Made by a program: the position numbers and the translations under genes | Notes under the pieces: generated by a model | Seen by the model: only the letters and a program-made list of their open reading frames with translations | Databases searched by the model: none | What the model was told of the DNA's origin: nothing | Origin: an uncultured Spirochaetaceae bacterium | GTDB taxonomy: Bacteria > Spirochaetota > Spirochaetia > Treponematales > Treponemataceae | Reading direction: 5' to 3' | DNA length: 64,000 bases | Assembly: GCA_902799965.1 (NCBI GenBank) | Contig: CADCCO010000001.1 | Span: forward strand, 1-64,000 | Shown: positions 8,139 to 15,807 of the stretch, piece after piece | Layout of the letters: every line of letters starts with the position of its first letter | Numbering within the stretch: the stretch's first letter is position 1

Positions 8139-8957
8139 ATGGCTGATTTATTGACAGACGAACAGTTTGAAAGATTTCGCAAAACGATTTACGACGAAAG
8201 CGGAATAACATTTTCCGCCACCAACCGCTCCGTATTGGACAGCCGTCTAAAGGAACGCCTGCGCGAGCAAAAGCTCGCCTCGGTCGACGATTACTACAAA
8301 CTCATCATTTCCAACCGCGAGGAAATGAAAATAATGCTGGACGCGGTCACGACAAACTTGACGCGATTTTTCCGCAACCAGCCTCACTTTGACGCTTTGG
8401 TCAACTACGTCATTCCCCACATTCTTGAAGAAAAAAAGAAGACGGGAAACAAGGTTGTCAAGGTTTGGAGCGCGGGCTGCTCAACGGGCGAAGAGCCTTA
8501 CACGATCGCGATGATTTTAAAGGACATCCTGCCTTTCCCGTACACATTCCAAATAACGGCCTCCGACCTTTCGCTCAAGTCGCTTATGGTCGGAAAGCAG
8601 GGCTTTTATCCCAACGCGCGCATTGGCGGAATCCCAGACAAATACTTGCAGCGCTTCTTCACCAAGACGGCTGACGGCTACCAGGCCAACAAGGACTTGA
8701 TGGATACAATCCGCTTTGACTACCACAACCTTAAGAACGACAGCGGAATGCGCAACTTGGACATCATCTTCTGCCGCAATGTTTTGATTTACTTTGACGA
8801 GCCGGCGCAGCTGCGCGTAATCAACCACTTTTGGGACGCGCTTTCGCCGCATTCGTACTTGTTCATAGGCCACTCGGAGTCTTTGTTCGGAATGAAGACG
8901 AATTTTGAATTCCTAAAGACCGACTGGGCCTGCTTCTATCAAAAGCAAATAAAATAG
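8139..8957 (+). CDS. cheR: Chemotaxis protein-glutamate O-methyltransferase CheR
   Basis: 272 aa. Methylates glutamates of chemoreceptors using S-adenosylmethionine, countered by CheB encoded just downstream. The N-terminal CheR helical domain (residues 1-75) is followed by the Rossmann-type methyltransferase with SAM motif WSAGCSTGEEPYTIAM and the FCRNVLIYFD motif. Length is typical. The start follows a promoter directly. cheB begins 22 nt after the stop with AGGA-like sequence, so the two probably form one transcript. Confidence 0.95.
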   Translation: MADLLTDEQFERFRKTIYDESGITFSATNRSVLDSRLKERLREQKLASVDDYYKLIISNREEMKIMLDAVTTNLTRFFRNQPHFDALVNYVIPHILEEKKKTGNKVVKVWSAGCSTGEEPYTIAMILKDILPFPYTFQITASDLSLKSLMVGKQGFYPNARIGGIPDKYLQRFFTKTADGYQANKDLMDTIRFDYHNLKNDSGMRNLDIIFCRNVLIYFDEPAQLRVINHFWDALSPHSYLFIGHSESLFGMKTNFEFLKTDWACFYQKQIK

Positions 8958-8979
8958 GCAAAAAATCGAGGATTGAGAA

Positions 8980-10176
8980 ATGGACGACATATCGGTACTG
9001 ATTTGCGACGACTCCGCGCTTATGCGCAATTTGATAAGCCGCATTGTTGACGGAACTGAAGGCATGACCGTTGTGGCCAAGGCCTCCAACGGACAAATGG
9101 CGCTTGAAAAAATCGAAGAGACCAAGCCCGACGTAATCGTGCTTGACATCGAAATGCCGATTATGAACGGCATTGAATTCCTTAAGGCGCGCAAAGAAAG
9201 GAAGATTAAGGTTCCTGTCGTGGTTCTTTCGAGTGTGGCCATAAAGGGCGCTGCGATTACGATGCAAGCCTTGGAATTGGGCGCCGCGGACTTTATCACA
9301 AAGCCTGCCGGCTCTGTTTCGGCGGACATTTCCGAAGTAGCCGACCAGCTTATTGACCTATTGGCCTCTTACGGCTCGCAGTACGCGCGCCAGCAGGGAA
9401 AGATTCCCTACATACCCGAATTCTTCCAAAAGCAGCGCAAGCTGCTCAAGGCCGAAAGCTTTGTGGCCAACAAAAAGGCGGACGACAACGCGCCCGTTCA
9501 AAAGCCCAAGCTGGACGCGGCGCAAATCCGCAGCTTCAACACGGTGGAGAAAAAAGAGCCTGTCGTCGTAAAGCCTTTGCGCGAGGGCGGAAAGATAGAG
9601 GTAATCGCCATCGGAATTTCCACCGGCGGCCCCAACGCCTTGCGCGACGTTTTCAAAATGATTGACCCCCGCCTAAAGCAGCCGATACTGGTTGTCCAGC
9701 ACATGCCCAAAGGCTTTACCAAGGCCTTTGCCGAAAGCCTTGACAAGATTTGTCCTTTGACCGTAAAAGAGGCGGAAGAGGGCGAAAAAATCGAGGGCGG
9801 GAAAATTTACATCACGCCGGGCGACAACCACATCACTGTCGTTGAAAGCGGCTCCGACCGTTTGGTTCACTTGACGCAAGACCCGCAGAGGAACGGACAC
9901 AGGCCTAGCGCCGACGTAATGTTCGAGTCTGTGGCAAAGGTGTACAAGAACCACGCTCTTGGCGTAATCATGACCGGAATGGGCCGCGACGGCGCCGCCG
10001 AGCTTGCCGAAATGCGAAAGCAGGGCGCTTGGACGCTGGGCCAGGACGAGGCTTCGAGCATCGTTTACGGCATGCCGCGCGTCGGCTGGGAATTGGGCGG
10101 CGTGCAAAAGCAAGTTCCGCTTATGAAAATGGCCGACGAAATCAGTTCGCTCGCGCGCGAGCACTTGGAAGCTTAG
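8980..10176 (+). CDS. cheB: Chemotaxis response regulator / protein-glutamate methylesterase CheB
   Basis: 398 aa. An N-terminal receiver domain (residues 1-120; acidic DD near residue 10, phospho-acceptor Asp in VIVLDIEMPIMNG, Lys in ITKPAG) is joined by a linker to the C-terminal methylesterase. The catalytic triad is visible: Ser in GISTGGPNAL, His in VVQHMPKGFT, Asp in GMGRDGAAE. It demethylates or deamidates chemoreceptors when phosphorylated by CheA, which is not in this window. The stop overlaps the stop of the convergent RseC-like gene by 4 nt (TTAG). Confidence 0.95.
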   Translation: MDDISVLICDDSALMRNLISRIVDGTEGMTVVAKASNGQMALEKIEETKPDVIVLDIEMPIMNGIEFLKARKERKIKVPVVVLSSVAIKGAAITMQALELGAADFITKPAGSVSADISEVADQLIDLLASYGSQYARQQGKIPYIPEFFQKQRKLLKAESFVANKKADDNAPVQKPKLDAAQIRSFNTVEKKEPVVVKPLREGGKIEVIAIGISTGGPNALRDVFKMIDPRLKQPILVVQHMPKGFTKAFAESLDKICPLTVKEAEEGEKIEGGKIYITPGDNHITVVESGSDRLVHLTQDPQRNGHRPSADVMFESVAKVYKNHALGVIMTGMGRDGAAELAEMRKQGAWTLGQDEASSIVYGMPRVGWELGGVQKQVPLMKMADEISSLAREHLEA

Positions 10177-10592
10177 AATATTTTCTCAATGTAGGGCTTG
10201 GATGGCCTGATCTTGAATCTGCTCAAGGCCATGACCGCCGCGCTGGGGATTAGAATTCCCAGCAATACGCAAAAGGCCTTGAAGCCTTCGCTCGCCGCCT
10301 TTTGCCAAAGAGCTTGGCTTATGGGGCTTGCGGCAAAGAAGGACGCCGCCGCGCCCGCCGCCGGAATCAAAAGCGAAAGCAGCGCTTGAACCGCCTCCGC
10401 CTTTTTGGAGGCCGCAAGCAAAACCAAGTCTCCTGTTTTAATTTCCAGCGCCTTGCTGTTGCTGGCGGCAAACGGCTTTCCCCGCCGCGAGCAAGTTTCC
10501 TTGCACGAAAGGCAGGCGTTTGTGACCAGCGGGCAAACCAAGGCCTCTTTGTTGTCTTTCGAAACAGAAATCACTTCCGCGCTTTGCGTCAT
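10173..10592 (-). CDS. RseC/MucC-like membrane protein with a cysteine cluster
   Basis: About 139 aa from the start MTQSAEV. Cysteines in CPLVTNACLSCKETC (residues 22-36) precede two hydrophobic membrane segments (about 67-85 and 105-125), the layout of SoxR-reducing/RseC-family proteins. In Proteobacteria these work with Rsx/Rnf or in sigma-E control. I chose the internal ATG at 10592 over 10637 because it overlaps the upstream TPR gene stop as ATGA, a normal coupling arrangement. No rnf gene is adjacent; the Rnf-like operon lies about 45 kb away. The specific function is inferred. Confidence 0.6.
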   Translation of the reverse strand: MTQSAEVISVSKDNKEALVCPLVTNACLSCKETCSRRGKPFAASNSKALEIKTGDLVLLAASKKAEAVQALLSLLIPAAGAAASFFAASPISQALWQKAASEGFKAFCVLLGILIPSAAVMALSRFKIRPSKPYIEKIF

Positions 10593-11113
10593 AGCGGCTC
10601 CTTTAGCTTTGAAAGGCGCTCGGCGCAGTCGGCCCATCCCGCCTTGTTTCCCAGTTCGGAGTATGTGTCGCGCAAATTGTAGAGCGCGTCGTAGTAGTAG
10701 GGGTTTATTGAAACGGCGCGCTCAAAGGATTCGGCGGCCATTTCGTATTCTTCTTGGTTGAAAAAAATCACGCCCATTGTGTTCCAAAAGCGCGCGTTGA
10801 CGGGGTTTTGCTCCAAGCCTTGCTGGCAGCATTGGACGGCTTCCGCGAATTCTTCGCGCTCAAGGCAAACGATGGCCAGCTGCTCCAAGGCCTCTTCGTC
10901 GCAAGGGTTCAAATCTAGGGCTTTGGCAAGGGCGCTTTTCGCGGCGCGGAAATTTCCTTGCTTTTGGTAAGTTATTCCAAGATTGAACCAAAGAAGGTTG
11001 TTCTGCCTGTCCATTGAAATGGCGCGCTTGTAGCAGGCGATGGCCTCGCTAAAGGCGCCGCGGTTGGTTAGCTCTATGGCTTGGTTGTTCAAAAAATCAG
11101 TCGATTCTGTCAT
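10589..11113 (-). CDS. Tetratricopeptide-repeat protein
   Basis: 174 aa with about four consecutive 34-residue TPR units (for example ..WFNLGITYQKQGNFRAA.. and ..WNTMGVIFFNQEEYEMA..), each with conserved W/LG/Y/A/P positions. Such proteins are scaffolds for protein-protein contacts; no enzymatic motif or signal peptide is visible. It lies between the polyprenyl synthase gene (stop 17 nt upstream) and the RseC-like gene (ATGA overlap), so it probably belongs to that operon. Its partner is unknown. Confidence 0.8.
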   Translation of the reverse strand: MTESTDFLNNQAIELTNRGAFSEAIACYKRAISMDRQNNLLWFNLGITYQKQGNFRAAKSALAKALDLNPCDEEALEQLAIVCLEREEFAEAVQCCQQGLEQNPVNARFWNTMGVIFFNQEEYEMAAESFERAVSINPYYYDALYNLRDTYSELGNKAGWADCAERLSKLKEPL

Positions 11114-11130
11114 CGCGCGCCTCCCAAAAA

Positions 11131-12180
11131 TCAGCGCTGGATTTTCGCGAACAAGTCAAAAATCATCCGCGCCGCGCCGGAGCCATTGTCGCGCAAAAGC
11201 GAAGTTAGTTCAAGCGCCTTGTCTTTGGCGCAGGCGTTTCCAAAATCGTAGGCTTCTTTTATGGAGCCTGAACTTTCAAGAAGGCCTATCGCTTCTTCGA
11301 CCGCCGGGCTTTGAATGCCTTGTTCGGCGGCGCGCTGGAACAGGGCGGCCAGCTTTTGCTTGTCCTCCGGCTTTTTTTGAACGTGCAGCAGGACCGGAAG
11401 GGATTTTTTGCCTTCAACGATGTCGTCGCCGCGCTTTTTTCCGGGGTTTCCGCTTGTAAGGTTTTGAACGTCGTCAAGGATTTGAAAGCCCATTCCGATT
11501 CCGGCGGCGACGAGGCCAGCTTTTTGAACCAACTCTTCGCTTGCGCCGGCAGCCAAAAAGCCCAGACGCGCCGCCATGCTCGAAAGGGTTCCGGTTTTTA
11601 GTTGGACCATGGCCTTGTAGTCTTCCACGGCGGGAAAAAGTTCCGGCGCGCGGTGCCAGGCAATGTCCAGCGCCTGACCCAAGTGCAGGCGGCGCAATTC
11701 CATTTCGTACAATTCGTGGCAAACGATTTTTTGCGCGGCGGGAAGCGATGATTTTTTTATGCAGGAGGCCGCCTTAAAGTAAAGCCAGCTTCCCGCGTTC
11801 AACGCCGTGTCCAAGCCGCGCGTTATGTAGGCGCAGGGGGAGCCGCGCCGCTCTTGCGCCCTGTCCTCTATGTCGTCGTGAATCAAGCTGGCCGTGTGGA
11901 CAAATTCCAAAAGCGGGCTGAGCTCGTAGGCGGCCTGGACTTTGTCTTGGCTTTGGGCGGCCATCTTGGCGCACAAGACCATAAAGACAGGGCGCCAGCG
12001 CTTTCCGCCTTGCTTCACCAAGTCGCGGGTCGGCAAAAGGAGGCCGTCCAAGCCTTCGCGCGCGGGACTGCGGGCCAGGCCAAAAGTTTCCAAAAGCCAT
12101 TTTTCGTCGGGCTTTTCGGGCAGCTCCGCGTCCAAAATTTTTTCTATCTTTGCTTTTATTTGGTCAAAATTTTCTTGCAT
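11131..12180 (-). CDS. Polyprenyl (isoprenyl) diphosphate synthase
   Basis: 349 aa trans-prenyltransferase. The first aspartate-rich motif DDIED occurs in LIHDDIEDRAQERRG. The second is FQILDDVQNLTSG, where the usual final Asp of DDxxD is Asn. A GGKRWRP substrate motif lies near residue 56 and KTGTL in the middle. The chain length of the product (farnesyl, geranylgeranyl or longer) cannot be set from sequence alone. dxs, another isoprenoid gene, is about 31 kb away. The promoter ends 6 nt before the start codon. Confidence 0.88.
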   Translation of the reverse strand: MQENFDQIKAKIEKILDAELPEKPDEKWLLETFGLARSPAREGLDGLLLPTRDLVKQGGKRWRPVFMVLCAKMAAQSQDKVQAAYELSPLLEFVHTASLIHDDIEDRAQERRGSPCAYITRGLDTALNAGSWLYFKAASCIKKSSLPAAQKIVCHELYEMELRRLHLGQALDIAWHRAPELFPAVEDYKAMVQLKTGTLSSMAARLGFLAAGASEELVQKAGLVAAGIGMGFQILDDVQNLTSGNPGKKRGDDIVEGKKSLPVLLHVQKKPEDKQKLAALFQRAAEQGIQSPAVEEAIGLLESSGSIKEAYDFGNACAKDKALELTSLLRDNGSGAARMIFDLFAKIQR

Positions 12181-12186
12181 AGCGGC

Positions 12187-12215
12187 ATTATATATTAAAA
12201 ATCAATTGTGGGCAA
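12187..12215 (-). promoter_or_regulatory. Promoter for the polyprenyl synthase gene, leaderless geometry
   Basis: On the minus strand: -35 TTGCCC (12215-12210), 17-nt spacer, -10 TATAAT (12192-12187), then 6 nt and the ATG at 12180. There is no Shine-Dalgarno sequence in the interval. Confidence 0.65.
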
Positions 12216-12269
12216 TTGCGGCAATTGAAAAGATTAAAAAAAAACGCGCATTTTGCCGAAAATCATTGT

Positions 12270-12866
12270 ATGAGCCAGAACAGCTATGAAAAGCCCGACT
12301 ATTGGTCGCAAAAAGCCTTCTCGGAAGGTTATCCCGCGCGCTCGGTATACAAGCTGCAAGAGATTGACCAAAAATTCGGCTTCATAAAAAAGAATTCAAC
12401 TGTTTTGGATTTGGGAAGCGCGCCCGGCAGTTGGACGACCTTTCTTTTGCGAAAGCTTGAGGGAACAGGCCTTGTCGTTTCATGCGACTTGAATCCGCTT
12501 TCAAATTCAGTTCACGGAGAAAACCTCTGCTTTTTTCAAGGCGACTTGAACGCCAAGGAAATCCGCGAAAACATTAAGGCCAAAGGCCCGTACGATTTGG
12601 TGGTTTGCGACGCGGCTCCGCTTACGACAGGAAACCGTTTGGTCGACACGGCGCGTTCAGAGGGCTTGGTCGAGATGGCGATTTGGTACGCGCAGGCGAT
12701 GCTCAAGCAGGGCGGAAACTTTGCCGTGAAAATCTTTCAAAGCGGCTCGCAAGGAGAGCTGCTCAAAAAAATGCGCGAGGTCTTTCAAAGCGCCAAGGGC
12801 TTTAAGCCGGAGGCCTGCCGCAAGGAAAGTTTTGAAACTTACTTGATTGGCTTGAATAAAAAATAA
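12270..12866 (+). CDS. rlmE: 23S rRNA 2'-O-methyltransferase RlmE (FtsJ/RrmJ family)
   Basis: 198 aa from ATG 12270. The SAM-binding motif DLGSAPGSWT is near residue 49. The K-D-K-E catalytic set is visible: Lys in YPARSVYKL, Asp in VVCDAAP, Lys in AVKIFQ, Glu in ESFETYLIG. It methylates the ribose of a uridine in the 23S A-loop in known members. The longer frame from 12216 adds 18 Lys-rich residues not typical of the family. No Shine-Dalgarno sequence is seen before either start. Confidence 0.9.
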   Translation: MSQNSYEKPDYWSQKAFSEGYPARSVYKLQEIDQKFGFIKKNSTVLDLGSAPGSWTTFLLRKLEGTGLVVSCDLNPLSNSVHGENLCFFQGDLNAKEIRENIKAKGPYDLVVCDAAPLTTGNRLVDTARSEGLVEMAIWYAQAMLKQGGNFAVKIFQSGSQGELLKKMREVFQSAKGFKPEACRKESFETYLIGLNKK

Positions 12867-12868
12867 TC

Positions 12869-12897
12869 TTGAAAAAAAATTAAAAATGGAGTATAAT
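12869..12897 (+). promoter_or_regulatory. Promoter for the LysM-M23 peptidase gene
   Basis: TTGAAA (12869-12874), 17-nt spacer, TATAAT (12892-12897). The -10 touches the ATG at 12898, so transcription should begin inside that codon region. This favours the in-frame ATG at 12919 as the real start. Confidence 0.6.
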
Positions 12898-12918
12898 ATG
12901 AAGAAGGGTGTATTCGTC

Positions 12919-13893
12919 ATGTTTGTAAAGAGGAACCTTTTACAGCTTGGTCTCACTTTTTGCGTAGGCTTTTTTATCGCGGCCGCCGCAAGCTTTGTCG
13001 TTAGAAGCGTTCCCAAAAACGGCCGGGGCGGCTACGAAAGCCCTGTCATGCCCCAGTACAACGAAGAATACGAAAAGACGGAAGAAGCGCAAAACGCCGA
13101 CATCTTGGCCCAAGCCGAATCGGCCGAAAATTCCGAGCTTTCTGACTCCGAAATGAAGCCCTTGACTTATTGGACTTACAGAATCCGCCCCGGCGACATG
13201 ATCGGCCTTATCGCCGAAAAATACGACATCAGCCAAGACACTTTGATTAGCGTGAACAACATTCGCGCCAGCCGCTTGATTCAGCCCGGCCAATACATAA
13301 AAATTCCGTCCGAAGAAGGCATTCTTTACACCATAAAAAAGGACGGCGAAACGCCGGCCAGCATCGCGCAAAAATACGACGTTGACGCGGTCAAGTGCGC
13401 CTTTGTCAACAAGCTGGGCGTGGACGAATCCTTAAAGGCCGGCTCTTCGATTTTTGTGCCGGGCGCGGAGATGGACAGCATCACCCTTAGCGAAATCAAC
13501 GGCGACTTGTTCAGAAAGCCGATTCACGGCTGGTACCGCCTTACGTCATACTTTGGCTGGCGCCCCAGCCCCTTTACCGGCAGGCGAAGCTGGCACGGCG
13601 GCCTTGACATGGCTTGCCCGCAATGGACTAGAATTTACGCCGCGATGGCCGGCCGCGTCGTAAAAGTGGGCTTTAGCAACACTTACGGAAACTACGTGAT
13701 TATCGACCACAGAAACGGCTACAAGACTTTGTACGGCCACATGGTTCAGCATGGCTGCCGCGAAGGCCAATGGGTTGACACCAACACAACAATCGGCTAT
13801 GTCGGAAGCACGGGCGCCAGCACCGGCCCCCACTGCCACTTTACGGTCTTCAAGCGCGGAAAGATGGTCAATCCTCTGAGCCTTTTGGGCTGA
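12919..13893 (+). CDS. LysM-domain M23-family peptidase (LytM-type)
   Basis: 324 aa envelope protein. The N-terminal hydrophobic segment (about residues 7-28) is a signal anchor or signal peptide. Two LysM-like domains follow (about 90-140 and 142-192), then an M23 metallopeptidase domain with zinc ligands in HGGLD and HCHF and the partner motif YGHMVQHG. All ligands are present, so it is probably an active peptidoglycan endopeptidase. The start at 12919 was chosen because a good promoter overlaps the upstream ATG at 12898; an AAGAAGGG stretch precedes 12919. The 3' end overlaps the convergent anti-sigma gene by 26 nt. Confidence 0.88.
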   Translation: MFVKRNLLQLGLTFCVGFFIAAAASFVVRSVPKNGRGGYESPVMPQYNEEYEKTEEAQNADILAQAESAENSELSDSEMKPLTYWTYRIRPGDMIGLIAEKYDISQDTLISVNNIRASRLIQPGQYIKIPSEEGILYTIKKDGETPASIAQKYDVDAVKCAFVNKLGVDESLKAGSSIFVPGAEMDSITLSEINGDLFRKPIHGWYRLTSYFGWRPSPFTGRRSWHGGLDMACPQWTRIYAAMAGRVVKVGFSNTYGNYVIIDHRNGYKTLYGHMVQHGCREGQWVDTNTTIGYVGSTGASTGPHCHFTVFKRGKMVNPLSLLG

Positions 13894-14362
13894 GAGAATT
13901 TTCGCTGCCCGGCGCGATGTCGGGCATTTTTTTTATCTTCTTCACAAAAAAGTCCATGTTGCTTCGTATGAAGAGCGCGCAGTAGGCCGTTATCAAGGCG
14001 GCCAATTCTATGTATGTATAGACTGTGAGCGTATGGTTTGATCCAGGCTTTTCGAATACGCTGAACGTGATGAAGAGCGCGACCATCGCGGCTCCGCCAA
14101 TAATCCATTTTGAAAATGAAATCGGGTTTTTCTTTCCGCTCTTGTTGCCGGAAATTTTGTTCATCACCGCCAATATCGCCGCGTCGTCCAGCGCGGTTTG
14201 CTTGCAAGAGTCGGGGACGGACGAGCGCTCGGCCCGGCGCAAAAGGCGAACTTGCGACCTGCAGTTTTTGCAAGCGAGCAAGTGCAGGGTTATTCCAAGC
14301 GGAATGCGCTCGCCTTTGTCGAGGTTCATGTATTCTTCCATAACGGCGTTGCATTTATTCAT
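13868..14362 (-). CDS. Putative anti-sigma factor (zinc-finger type, membrane-bound)
   Basis: 164 aa. The N-terminus holds a short zinc anti-sigma-like motif (HLLACKNC, residues 27-34) with an earlier Cys at residue 4. A middle hydrophobic helix (about 87-105) and a second (about 115-133) anchor it in the membrane. Its start overlaps the end of the ECF sigma gene by 8 nt, the usual arrangement of sigma/anti-sigma pairs. Function is inferred from motif plus context; the signal it senses is unknown. Confidence 0.7.
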   Translation of the reverse strand: MNKCNAVMEEYMNLDKGERIPLGITLHLLACKNCRSQVRLLRRAERSSVPDSCKQTALDDAAILAVMNKISGNKSGKKNPISFSKWIIGGAAMVALFITFSVFEKPGSNHTLTVYTYIELAALITAYCALFIRSNMDFFVKKIKKMPDIAPGSENSLSPKGSED

Positions 14363-14945
14363 TGTCCACCAATCCTTTGGCTATGATTTTTTCGCGCAGC
14401 AAATTCTTGGCGCGAAATATATGGCTTTTTACCGTGTTTTCGGGAAGCGAAGTTATTTCGCTGATTTCCGCGTAGCTGTTGTCGTAAAAAAAGTAAAGGT
14501 CAAGAACTATTTTGTATTTTTCGGGAAGCTCTTTAAGGCATTCGCGAACGGTTTCCATCGTAAGGCTTTTGAGCTCTTTTTCTTCGGGGGTGAGTCCGTT
14601 GTCGGGCAAAAGGCTTTCGTCCGCGATTGAAACGTATTCGGCGCGGCGGTTCACCGCGTTGATCGCGATGTTGTAGGCCATTCTTGTGAGCCAAGTTGAA
14701 AAGAGAGAGTCGCCTCTGAATGTGTCCAGCTTTGTGTAGGCCTTTAAGAAAACGTCTTGGGCAAAATCTTCGGTGTCGGCGGCGTTTTTAAAGAAACTCA
14801 TGCCCAGAGATTCCACGCGCTTTTTGTAGAGAGACATCAATTCGGCAAAGGCCGACGCGTCTCCCGACAAAACTTCGCGGACAAGCTTTGAGTCCCTTTT
14901 GTAAGCCGCCTCGCGTTCCAAGGCCTTAGGCCTTTGCCTGTTCAT
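14355..14945 (-). CDS. ECF-type RNA polymerase sigma factor
   Basis: 196 aa with sigma70 region 2 (AADTEDFAQDVFLKAYTKL, then FRGDSLFSTWLTRMAYN) and region 4 (LPEKYKIVLDLYFFYDNSYAEI, LPENTVKSHIFRAK). Regions 1 and 3 are absent, as in group IV (extracytoplasmic) sigma factors. The ATG overlaps the stop of the upstream membrane-protein gene as ATGA, and the anti-sigma gene follows. It probably controls an envelope response regulon. I could not identify its own target promoter in the window. Confidence 0.9.
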   Translation of the reverse strand: MNRQRPKALEREAAYKRDSKLVREVLSGDASAFAELMSLYKKRVESLGMSFFKNAADTEDFAQDVFLKAYTKLDTFRGDSLFSTWLTRMAYNIAINAVNRRAEYVSIADESLLPDNGLTPEEKELKSLTMETVRECLKELPEKYKIVLDLYFFYDNSYAEISEITSLPENTVKSHIFRAKNLLREKIIAKGLVDNE

Positions 14946-15289
14946 TGCTTGTCTTTAAAGTCGGGGTTTATTTTGTAGAAAATCAAAAGGCATATTCCGA
15001 CCGAAAGGGGAATCAAGCCGCCCAAAAGCGCGTAGGAAAATCCGTCAATAAGAGCGAACAAGGCGCTGAGCGTAATTCCAACGCCGACGAGCAAAAGGCC
15101 GCCCAATAGCGAAAAGGTCTTTAGGTCGAACACCCGCTCCTTGTAAGAGCCGGTGCGGATTCTAAGCTTTGTCTCGTGGTGCGTCCACAAAAGGTAGAAG
15201 AACAAAATCACGCCGCCGATGGCGATTCCGACGATTGGAATTACCGCGACAACCACTTGCGCGCTTTGCGACATCGTTTCTGAATTCAT
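14942..15289 (-). CDS. Small membrane protein of unknown function
   Basis: 115 aa with three hydrophobic segments (about 10-33, 56-78, 82-104) and a short basic loop between the first and second. It is reminiscent of the DUF6249 class of small membrane proteins seen beside ECF sigma factors, an attribution from memory only. It starts 14 nt after the FliL-like gene and is coupled by ATGA overlap to the sigma gene, so it may belong to the sensing module. GGAGGT precedes the start at a normal distance. Confidence 0.55.
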   Translation of the reverse strand: MNSETMSQSAQVVVAVIPIVGIAIGGVILFFYLLWTHHETKLRIRTGSYKERVFDLKTFSLLGGLLLVGVGITLSALFALIDGFSYALLGGLIPLSVGICLLIFYKINPDFKDKQ

Positions 15290-15303
15290 ATAACCTCCAA
15301 TTT

Positions 15304-15807
15304 CTAGTCCAAGAACATGTAATCGTCAAAATAAATCGCGCCGATTTTGCCAAGGCTCAAGGCGGCGTTCATGCGGTCAAGCAGATTTTTTTTGACTTCT
15401 TTTTCGCCGATTGAAAGAAGGGCGTTCTTTGTTTTGCCCGAAAAGCATTCCAGAATGTACGACGAAAAAATCTTTTTTTTGGAAACCAGCTCTTCGTAAA
15501 AGGCGGAGTCGTTCGACTCGTAGGCCAGCCACGGAGTCACAACAAGAACCGCGCCCGGCTCGCTTGAGCCTTGTTCAGGCGCAAGGCGGACTCTAAGCGT
15601 TCCAAATTCCTTGAACTCGCTTTGCTTTCCGGTTTGCGAGCCGCCGCCAATCTGGGCAGCGCTTGCCGGGTCGCTCTTGCGAAAATCTTTTCCAGGCCTT
15701 TTTCCGGCAAGCAGCGCGGCGACGGTTCCCAAAAGAATTATGGCCGCCAAAATGACGGCGGCGGCGGGAAGCGCCTTGTTCAAGTCAAATTTAAAGCGCG
15801 AATTCAT
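15304..15807 (-). CDS. FliL-like membrane protein
   Basis: 167 aa. One transmembrane helix (about residues 12-35) is followed by a Gly/Ser-rich linker and a C-terminal domain with the FliL pattern: LVVTPWLAYES near 87, a long helix, then MNAALSLGKIGAIYFDDYMFLD at the end. FliL proteins surround stator units of flagellar motors and modulate torque. It is separated from other flagellar genes here, lying between hflX (ATGA overlap) and the sigma operon, so it may be a FliL paralogue rather than the main one. Confidence 0.65.
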   Translation of the reverse strand: MNSRFKFDLNKALPAAAVILAAIILLGTVAALLAGKRPGKDFRKSDPASAAQIGGGSQTGKQSEFKEFGTLRVRLAPEQGSSEPGAVLVVTPWLAYESNDSAFYEELVSKKKIFSSYILECFSGKTKNALLSIGEKEVKKNLLDRMNAALSLGKIGAIYFDDYMFLD